Shown here: in pieces, positions 6,186-11,165 of the stretch
Layout of the letters: the number at the start of each line of letters is the position of its first letter
Position numbering within the stretch: position 1 is the first letter of the stretch
Assembly (NCBI GenBank): GCA_019057355.1
Contig: DXJM01000341.1
Coordinates: forward strand, 1-11,165
Reading direction: 5' to 3'
Length of the DNA stretch: 11,165 nt
Source: Promethearchaeota archaeon
GTDB taxonomy: Archaea; Asgardarchaeota; Lokiarchaeia; Sigyniarchaeales; SOKP01
Translations under genes and position numbers: made by a program
Notes under the pieces: model-generated
Told to the model about the DNA's origin: nothing
What the model saw: the letters and a program-made list of their open reading frames with translations, nothing else
Database searches by the model: none

Positions 6186-6460
6186 AAATTTTATTTGTTG
6201 ATAGAAATATAGATTATTTTTTCAATGTGATTGTGTAATTATCATTCAAAACTAAAGAAAATAGGAAAACTTGGTTAGAGAATATTTAGGAGGGGCTAAA
6301 AGGATATATTAATAAGAAAGGAAATCCATTGAAAATCATCTTGGTGTTGTATTAATTGTTATATAGGATTTATAATAACAGAATTATTATTAGAATGGTT
6401 GGTCATGCTATAACATATTAAATCCGCTACTTGATATGTTTATCAAATTCGCCTTTCTTC

Positions 6461-6613
6461 TCACTCAAATCTTCTGAATCCTATATCTGATCCAATTTCA
6501 TAGAAGCAGCGACGACATAAATACAAACCATATCTTCTTATAAGACCCCTATGTGTATGGCATCGTCTACATTCTCTCTTTCCTTTACCTTGAGTTGTTT
6601 TAGATTGCGGCAT
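6461..6613 (-). CDS. rps14: 30S ribosomal protein uS14 (short zinc-binding form; eukaryotic S29)
   Basis: This is a 50-residue small-subunit head protein of the zinc-binding class. Cys15 and Cys18 (CRRC) and Cys33 and Cys36 (CRRC) hold the zinc. The stretch RGLIRRYGLYLCRRCF with the ending IGFRRFE is the standard archaeal and eukaryotic sequence, and the length matches the usual 50-56. The start is ATG 6611-6613 and the stop is TGA 6461-6463. No strong Shine-Dalgarno is visible. It follows uL5 by 40 bases in the normal spc order and is followed by an unusually long gap before uS8. Confidence 0.95.
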   Translation of the reverse strand: MPQSKTTQGKGKRECRRCHTHRGLIRRYGLYLCRRCFYEIGSDIGFRRFE

Positions 6614-6653
6614 TTTTTTCAATTATCTAATTATTGTAATTATTCTCTATCCT

Positions 6654-7259
6654 CTATAAAAATTCTACTTCTAATTTATCGACTATTTTCACACCAAATT
6701 TCGTTCTCAAGAAATGTTGGGCTTCAGCACGCGAAACATAATGATGTTTTGGAATGTTTGCCCGCTTAGGTTGTTTTCTAGTTTTTACTCTCATGCCAGG
6801 ACGGACTATTCGTCCTACAACATCTAAACCAAAAATTCCAAGTTCAGCATCATAATCAATCCCAGGAATTGTGATGTGTTCAACTATTCCAAACCCAAAA
6901 TTTCCATAATTATCAAAACTTTTTTTCAACATGCGATTGTTGTTTACAATCAACAGCCTTTGGAGTAATTTTTCAGCTTCCTCTTTTCTAATTGTAACTT
7001 TAGTCCCTATTGGGCGCCCTATTCTTAAATTAAATTCTTTCACGTTCTTTTTTGAAATTGTTTTAACTGCTTTTCTCCCCGTTATGACTTCTAAAATCAT
7101 TGCTGCTCTTTCTAATTCTTCTCCTCCAGAGCCTACACCAATATTTAAGACTATTTTTTCAAGAAAAGGTCTTTTCATTGGATTTTTCCATTTTTCCTCG
7201 AATTGAAGAGCGTCTTGTTGCATTTTTTTTGTTTTAGCTTTAGTTTGGGCTGACATCAT
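6654..7259 (-). CDS. rpl5: 50S ribosomal protein uL5 (L5 / eukaryotic L11)
   Basis: This central-protuberance protein contacts 5S rRNA and the P-site tRNA. NPMKRPFLEKIVLNIGVGSGG (in pieces, residues 26-46) opens the conserved domain. Then come ITGRKAVKTISKKNVKEFNLRIGRPIGTKVTIR (59-91) and a FGIVEHITIPGIDYD segment near 122-136, all family signatures. At 201 residues it is slightly longer than the usual 165-185. The extra length is a Gln/Lys-rich N-terminal extension of about 25 residues. Two adjacent ATGs (7257-7259 and 7254-7256) are possible starts. It lies 17 bases after eS4. Confidence 0.95.
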   Translation of the reverse strand: MMSAQTKAKTKKMQQDALQFEEKWKNPMKRPFLEKIVLNIGVGSGGEELERAAMILEVITGRKAVKTISKKNVKEFNLRIGRPIGTKVTIRKEEAEKLLQRLLIVNNNRMLKKSFDNYGNFGFGIVEHITIPGIDYDAELGIFGLDVVGRIVRPGMRVKTRKQPKRANIPKHHYVSRAEAQHFLRTKFGVKIVDKLEVEFL

Positions 7260-7276
7260 TTAATCATCTATTTTCT

Positions 7277-8035
7277 CTATTTAATTTTGGGTATAGTTAT
7301 TTCTGATTTATCTTCTCCAATAACAAAAGTATAATCATAAAGCGTTTCTGTAAGTTCTTTATTTTCGTGTTCAATTGACACGGTGCTTGCTTTAGGTCCA
7401 AATCTTTTTGTTATCGACTTTATCTTACCAATTTGCCCGATATTTTTACCATCCATGATAATTGCATGATGTCCTTCTTTAAATTTTATTGTTTTTAAAA
7501 TCTCTTTTTCGGGTAAAGAGATTTTTAGTACATCCATTTTTGAATATCCCTTACTTTCTTTGGGATTTTTTGGATCTTTAATATTTATTAAAATATTATT
7601 TCCATCATGCAAGTTTAATTGAAAGTTTCCTCCCTTGACAGATGTTTTTTTATTGATCCTACACAATTTAAATTCGGTATTTTTTATAGGAATCTCATGC
7701 AAGACTAATCCATGATGTGAATCAGGAAGGACTCTATAGTATTTCCCCATTTTTTCAATTGATAAAACATCCATTAAACCTATTGGATAACGGATATCCT
7801 TGATAATTTTTTGATCGACTTTAAAATATCCAAGACTAATCAATTTTTTTGATTCACTATAATTATCTCCAAGATGCAGGAGATCTCGAACTACATGCAA
7901 TAATGGCAAGCAAAATCTGCTTGGATGTGGTCCTGGAGAGGGCTTTATAAAAAAAGTCCCTTGTTTCCTTGCTATTTGCAGATGAGCAGGAGTATTTAAT
8001 CTTTTTTGGGATTTTGATCCACCATGTCTCGTCAT
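7277..8035 (-). CDS. rps4e: 30S ribosomal protein eS4
   Basis: This archaeal and eukaryotic small-subunit protein is 252 residues long, close to the family's 240-260. An S4-type RNA-binding segment carries LLHVVRDLLHLGDNYSESKKLISLGYFKVDQKI (in pieces, about 45-77). KDIRYPIGLMDVLSI follows, the standard eS4 central motif. The C-terminal third, with a KOW-like GHHAIIMDGKNIGQIGKIKSI, matches the family. The ATG at 8033-8035 lies one base after the uL24 stop. GGAGG is found about 13 bases upstream, inside the uL24 coding end. Confidence 0.96.
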   Translation of the reverse strand: MTRHGGSKSQKRLNTPAHLQIARKQGTFFIKPSPGPHPSRFCLPLLHVVRDLLHLGDNYSESKKLISLGYFKVDQKIIKDIRYPIGLMDVLSIEKMGKYYRVLPDSHHGLVLHEIPIKNTEFKLCRINKKTSVKGGNFQLNLHDGNNILINIKDPKNPKESKGYSKMDVLKISLPEKEILKTIKFKEGHHAIIMDGKNIGQIGKIKSITKRFGPKASTVSIEHENKELTETLYDYTFVIGEDKSEITIPKIK

Positions 8036-8036
8036 A

Positions 8037-8471
8037 TTATTTCATCTCTCCTCCTTTTATTTTTTCCTTTTTAGGGCCTACTAATTCAGTTTCGATTTTA
8101 AAACCTGATTTCCTTTCAATCATTTGAGCTCTATTTGCATCCATCTTTTTTTCCTTGTAAAACTTAGTTATAACTAAATTTGAAACGTGAATTGCAGGAA
8201 AAAATTGAGTCCCATCGGTCCTTTCAAATGTTGCTTCCTTTATTTTTGCACGCTGTTTTCTTGTTATTTCTAATACTTCTCCTTCAAAATCTTTAAATTC
8301 TCCTCTCGTGATTTTTACTTGGTCACCTACTCTTAGGGGGAGTTTTTTTACCCCATATTCTTCTTGAAGAAAATCAGCAACCCTCGTCGAGTTTAATTTT
8401 GAGCGTTGATGCTTTTTAGAATTATATAACGCTTTTCTCTGCTTATTTGGTTTTTTGGATGCCACTTTCAT
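8037..8471 (-). CDS. rpl24: 50S ribosomal protein uL24 (L24 / eukaryotic L26)
   Basis: This protein initiates large-subunit assembly and sits near the exit tunnel. It has an archaeal and eukaryotic N-terminal basic extension (KPNKQRKALYNSKKHQRSKL, residues 7-26). A KOW motif follows: LPLRVGDQVKITRGEFKDFEGEVLEI, in pieces, residues 44-69. The length of 144 is at the long end for archaea. The C-terminus adds a Lys/Glu-rich stretch of about 35 residues. The ATG at 8469-8471 has AGGT about 7 bases upstream, in the 18-base gap after uL14. Confidence 0.96.
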   Translation of the reverse strand: MKVASKKPNKQRKALYNSKKHQRSKLNSTRVADFLQEEYGVKKLPLRVGDQVKITRGEFKDFEGEVLEITRKQRAKIKEATFERTDGTQFFPAIHVSNLVITKFYKEKKMDANRAQMIERKSGFKIETELVGPKKEKIKGGEMK

Positions 8472-8489
8472 TATTCTTACCTTTTATTT

Positions 8490-8915
8490 TTATATTATTA
8501 AAGATGAAATTGATGCGAGACGTGGAAAAGCTTCTGCAGCTTCACGTGATATTGGACCTCGAATTTCTGTTCCCTTTGGATCCCCTTCTTTTGATACTAT
8601 TACTCCTGCATTATCTTCAAAACATAATCTTGTTCCATCTAAACGACGAATTATTTGTTTTTGGCGTATCACGACACATTTCAGGATATTGCCTTTCAAT
8701 TCTGGCCGTCCTTTTTTAATTGAAACAGTAACAACTGAACCGAGACTTGCTTTAGGCAAGCGTCTTTGACGTCCTTTATAATGGTCTACCCCTATAACTT
8801 GTGCTATTTTTGCACCTGAATTATCAGCAATGAAAAGTTGAGTTCCATTTTGAACACCATAACTCAACCGCGGTCTTGCTGTCGTCTTTTTTCCGGTCTT
8901 GCGCCTTGATCCCAT
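8490..8915 (-). CDS. rpl14: 50S ribosomal protein uL14 (L14 / eukaryotic L23)
   Basis: This small-subunit-facing protein of the large subunit is 141 residues long, the archaeal and eukaryotic length and not the bacterial 122. IADNSGAKIAQVIGV (about 29-43) is the family opening, followed by KGRQRRLPKASLGSVVTVSIKKGRPELKG. GTRLCFEDNAGVIVSKEGDPKGTEIRGPISREAAE toward the end is typical. The ATG at 8913-8915 abuts the uS17 stop with no gap. GGAGG lies 8 bases upstream within the end of uS17, so the two are very likely translated as a coupled pair. Confidence 0.97.
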   Translation of the reverse strand: MGSRRKTGKKTTARPRLSYGVQNGTQLFIADNSGAKIAQVIGVDHYKGRQRRLPKASLGSVVTVSIKKGRPELKGNILKCVVIRQKQIIRRLDGTRLCFEDNAGVIVSKEGDPKGTEIRGPISREAAEAFPRLASISSLII

Positions 8916-9269
8916 CTATACTTCCTCCATGCTTTTAATCTTGTCTAATACAATAAATGCTTTAATTTTTGAAAGCTTTCGTGATTCTCCTACGATAACT
9001 AAATCTCCTAAATTAATGGATTGCATTAAACATTCTGGTAAATGACATGCTAGTCGTGCATTACGACGTTCATATCTTTGATATTTTTTAATAAATTGAA
9101 CGTAATCTTGTCTAATAATGACAGTATTTCTTGATTTTTTACTTACAACAACACCTTTATTTATTTTTCCTCTAATTCTCGTCGTTCCATGAAAAGGACA
9201 ATAAATATCATGACATTCTTCTTTATTTTTAGGAGGATTTACTCCAGGAATTCCAATATTTCTACTCAT
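8916..9269 (-). CDS. rps17: 30S ribosomal protein uS17 (S17 / eukaryotic S11)
   Basis: This primary 16S rRNA-binding protein is 117 residues long, with the archaeal N-terminal extension (IGIPGVNPPKNKEECHDIYCPFHG, in pieces, 5-28). RGKINKGVVVSKKSRNTVIIRQDYVQFIKKYQRYERR follows in pieces as the OB-fold core. The region around HLPECLMQSINLGDLVIVGESRKLSKIKAFIVLD completes the family pattern. The ATG at 9267-9269 lies one base after the Rnp1 stop (TAA 9271-9273). Confidence 0.96.
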   Translation of the reverse strand: MSRNIGIPGVNPPKNKEECHDIYCPFHGTTRIRGKINKGVVVSKKSRNTVIIRQDYVQFIKKYQRYERRNARLACHLPECLMQSINLGDLVIVGESRKLSKIKAFIVLDKIKSMEEV

Positions 9270-9270
9270 T

Positions 9271-9588
9271 TTACTTTCTCAACCATTTTTTCTTTTTTAA
9301 ATTTCTCAATCTATTTTCGGGACGTCCAACAATACTTTCTCCATTTACTTCTAATTCCTTTCCTTCATTAATATTTTCGTCATTGGGAAGAATTATTTTA
9401 AATACATGTTCTTTTTTAATAAATTTCTTTCTTGTTCCATTATTGTCAGTTATTAGCATATTTTTGGTCTCATCAATAATGATTCCGACATCAGAAAATT
9501 CTTGCTTGCTTGATTTTAATTTAGGTCTTACATAAGCGTGAAATCCAATTAAATCATGATATATCATGTATTTAGCGTTTATTCTCAT
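9271..9588 (-). CDS. rnp1: RNase P protein component 1 (Rnp1 / Pop4 / Rpp29)
   Basis: This protein subunit of archaeal RNase P trims the 5' leader of tRNA precursors. Its 105 residues show the Rpp29 pattern. DLIGFHAYV opens the Sm-like barrel. Then come GIIIDETKNMLIT (35-47, the family signature), KKFIKKEHVFKI and the ending GESIVGRPENRLRN. The basic tail KKKKWLRK is probably RNA-binding. Its ATG overlaps the uL29 stop as ATGA (9585-9588), so translation is coupled. Placement of an RNase P subunit between uL29 and uS17 is a known archaeal arrangement. Confidence 0.95.
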   Translation of the reverse strand: MRINAKYMIYHDLIGFHAYVRPKLKSSKQEFSDVGIIIDETKNMLITDNNGTRKKFIKKEHVFKIILPNDENINEGKELEVNGESIVGRPENRLRNLKKKKWLRK

Positions 9589-9782
9589 TTTTTTTCATTC
9601 ATTACTGTTAATATGCGGGCAATTTGTTTTTTTAATACTTTAGCTTTTGCAGGATTATCAGAAAGACCTCCCCCAGTTTGCATACTATAGAGCATCATGA
9701 GTTCTTCTCTTAAATCTTTTAGAGTTCTCTGCCTTTCCCTATTATCCATTTTTCGAACATCTTCAGCAGTTATTAAACCCAT
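9585..9782 (-). CDS. rpl29: 50S ribosomal protein uL29 (L29 / eukaryotic L35)
   Basis: This small helical large-subunit protein near the exit tunnel is 65 residues long, the usual archaeal size. The pattern is an N-terminal ITAEDVRKM, a long helix with RERQRTLKDLREELMMLYSMQ (in pieces, 15-35), GGGLSDNPAKAKVLKKQIARILTVMNE and a short tail. The start is ATG 9780-9782, 26 bases after uS3. Its TGA stop overlaps the next gene's ATG. Confidence 0.96.
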   Translation of the reverse strand: MGLITAEDVRKMDNRERQRTLKDLREELMMLYSMQTGGGLSDNPAKAKVLKKQIARILTVMNEKK

Positions 9783-9808
9783 TTTTATTTCACTTTAATT
9801 AGCTCATT

Positions 9809-10648
9809 TTATTTTTTACTTTTTTTTCTATTATTTTTCTTGTTATCTTTTACTTCATCAACAACTTCATTTTCATATTTGGGCTCTAAGGATATGTCAG
9901 AAATTTCCGTAATATCATCCTCATCAACATCATCAATCAAATCTCTTGCTTCTTTGGTTATTGGTACTTCGATTTCTTCAATTTGTTGACTCTTTTCAAC
10001 TCTTGTTTTTTCCAAATTCGATGATATTTTTGCTTGAGCAGTTTTTAGAGCTTGATGATTCACCTTTACACCATCACCTTGAACGTAATCTGCGCGCATT
10101 ACTTTAACAATAACTCCTAATGTACCTGATTTCTGAATGCATTGAGCAACACCCTTATCTACACCATCTTGAGCGGGTTGACCACTTTTAGACATTATTC
10201 CTGCTCGAAAAATCTGAGTTCTTGCTCTTTGTGAGGTCACTTTGCCAGAGATGATAATTTCAACACCCCTTGCCAACCCCGAATCCATAACTTTTCGCAA
10301 TATGTAATACCCCGCTCTTCTATAATGCCTTCCACGATCAAGACTATAAGCAAGTCTCTCGGCCATAATTTGTGCATTAACATCGGGATTCTTTACTTCT
10401 TCTACTTCAACCTGTGGGCTTTCAAGTTCATAAACACTACTTAACACATCAGTTATTTCTTGGATTCTTTTTCCACCTTTTCCGATGACTAAGCCAGGTC
10501 TACTTGTTTTAAGAGTAATTCGTACCCCTAAAGGAGTTTTTTGTAAATCCACTCCTGCAAATCCGGCACGAACCAATTCAGATCGCAGGTATTCGTTTAT
10601 CTGCATTAATTTGATTCCTTGTTCGATAAAATGTTTAGCCAGTGGCAT
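9809..10648 (-). CDS. rps3: 30S ribosomal protein uS3
   Basis: This small-subunit protein at the mRNA entry channel has a KH domain. With the preferred start it is 279 residues long, longer than the common archaeal 210-240. PLGVRITLKTSRPGLVIGKGGKRIQEIT contains the KH GxxG loop (GKGG, about residues 56-59). RGVEIIISGKVTSQRARTQIFRAGIMSKSGQPAQ is the C-terminal domain signature. The last 50 residues are acidic and then Lys-rich (DVDEDDITEISD... ending KKNNRKKSKK), an extension absent from many relatives. I prefer ATG 10646-10648 over the in-frame TTG at 10658-10660, because GGA directly abuts the TTG. Confidence 0.95.
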   Translation of the reverse strand: MPLAKHFIEQGIKLMQINEYLRSELVRAGFAGVDLQKTPLGVRITLKTSRPGLVIGKGGKRIQEITDVLSSVYELESPQVEVEEVKNPDVNAQIMAERLAYSLDRGRHYRRAGYYILRKVMDSGLARGVEIIISGKVTSQRARTQIFRAGIMSKSGQPAQDGVDKGVAQCIQKSGTLGVIVKVMRADYVQGDGVKVNHQALKTAQAKISSNLEKTRVEKSQQIEEIEVPITKEARDLIDDVDEDDITEISDISLEPKYENEVVDEVKDNKKNNRKKSKK

Positions 10649-10699
10649 ATCTTCATTCAATCCTTTTCATATTCAATTTAATCAATTTAATCTTTTTAT

Positions 10700-11165
10700 T
10701 TAGCTTGGCATTTCATAAATTACAATTTCTACATGTGATAAATTTTTATACTTAGCTGTTGAACGTCCATGAGCTCTTTGTATATATCGTTTAATAATTC
10801 TACCTCGATGAGTAGCGGCATGGATTATTCTACATAACTCAACATCTAAACCCTTGAACTCGCCATTAGATTCTGCCGCCGTGAGAATTTCATAAATCCG
10901 TGCTGCAGCCTTCTGGGGATATCTCCCCGCATACCATTGAAATTCCTTTAGATCGTGCCTATGTGCTTGTTTTTTCTTATAACGCCTAAAGGGAACCGAT
11001 TGCTCTAATCGAATAACCTTTTCTAAAAAATTTTTTGCTTGATCAATTTTCATCCCTTTAATGGCAGCGCAAATTTCTCGTGCATGCTTTGGTTTAATTC
11101 TCAAGTCCCTTCCTGATGCTTTTGCAATTCTTTCTGCATCATATTTTTGTTCTATGAAACTATAA
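10700..11165 (-). CDS. rpl22: 50S ribosomal protein uL22 (L22 / eukaryotic L17), 5' end beyond the window
   Basis: This protein lines the exit tunnel. The frame is open through the right edge of the window. The codons at 11105-11164 read YSFIEQKYDAERIAKASGRD, the normal archaeal uL22 N-terminus (compare GYS...E..AKA..RD.R.SPKHA). So the TTG at 11102-11104, in front of RIKPKHAREIC, is an internal codon and not the start. VPFRRYKKKQAHR and GLDVELCRIIHAATHRGR, then HGRSTAKYKNLSHVEIVI near the C-terminus, complete the family pattern. It is followed by uS3 after 51 bases. Only a few N-terminal residues should be missing. Confidence 0.95.
   Translation of the reverse strand, partial: YSFIEQKYDAERIAKASGRDLRIKPKHAREICAAIKGMKIDQAKNFLEKVIRLEQSVPFRRYKKKQAHRHDLKEFQWYAGRYPQKAAARIYEILTAAESNGEFKGLDVELCRIIHAATHRGRIIKRYIQRAHGRSTAKYKNLSHVEIVIYEMPS

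Larger units (their letters stand above)
6053..6460 (-). promoter_or_regulatory. 408-base gap between uS14 and uS8 with hairpins and a possible internal promoter
   Basis: No convincing gene is seen on either strand here, while all other gaps in the cluster are at most 51 bases. It holds several inverted repeats: TATTCTG/CAGAATA at 6089-6109, GGACTT-GAAAG/CTTTAAGTCC at 6141-6151 and 6176-6185, ATAATAA/TTATTAT at 6372-6390, and GGATTTA/TAAATCC at 6366-6372 and 6419-6425. A TATA-like TTTAAAATATAAAG (sense, 6174-6161) sits inside the loop of the second repeat. It could start a transcript with a leader of about 90 bases for uS8. A short uS8-like peptide relic lies at 6362-6430. Function is inferred only. 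Confidence 0.35.

Noticed and set aside
5998..6201. Plus-strand 67-codon open frame
   Set aside because: It overlaps the uS8 5' part on the opposite strand, and its Phe/Cys-rich composition is that of an AT-rich shadow frame.
1..11165. CRISPR array, insertion sequence, tRNA or rRNA gene
   Set aside because: I found no regularly spaced repeats, transposase-like frame, terminal inverted repeats, or cloverleaf or rRNA sequence on either strand.

Overview
The window is AT-rich and archaeal. It is dominated by the distal S10 and spc ribosomal-protein cluster, transcribed on the minus strand from the right edge (about 11165) to about 1840. Gene order is uL22, uS3, uL29, Rnp1 (RNase P protein), uS17, uL14, uL24, eS4, uL5, uS14, uS8, uL6, eL32, eL19, uL18, uS5, uL30, uL15. 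The proteins eS4, eL32 and eL19, and an RNase P subunit between uL29 and uS17, are archaeal and eukaryotic hallmarks that bacteria lack. A longin-like protein next to the cluster, the low GC and the eukaryote-like protein sequences suggest an Asgard archaeon of Lokiarchaeota type. That lineage call is inference.

Left flank (1-1839): a seven-helix membrane protein of unknown family (minus, 92-880), a 217-base divergent promoter region, a longin-like protein (plus, 1098-1535), and a small zinc-ribbon and membrane-anchor protein (minus, 1556-1753) convergent with it. secY, which usually follows uL15 in archaea, is not here. A run of 11 U just after uL15 looks like the end of the transcript.

Right and middle (1840-11165): genes are packed with gaps of 0 to 51 bases or a 4-base ATGA overlap. 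Shine-Dalgarno-like segments of GGAGGTGAT precede many starts and help choose between alternatives. Two genes are easy to miss or mis-bound. uS14 is only 50 codons (6461-6613), and uL22 runs off the right edge.

The most striking observation is uS8 (rps8, 5639-6052). Its N-terminal 44 codons and C-terminal 83 codons are intact, in the same frame, and align without gaps to known uS8. They are separated by exactly 30 extra bases holding in-frame TAA and TAG stops. The boundaries can be drawn as an archaeal bulge-helix-bulge (BHB) splice site: a 4-bp helix UUAC/GUAG between two 3-base bulges, AUG and AUU. Cutting each bulge after its second base restores the conserved Tyr-Ile-Gly-Glu junction. 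A T4-gene-60-like translational bypass (GGA followed by stop, landing on GGT) is a competing reading. A 408-base gap with several hairpins, unusual in so compact an operon, lies directly upstream of uS8.

Together the cluster supplies large- and small-subunit ribosomal proteins plus one RNase P protein, so it couples ribosome and tRNA-processing supply.
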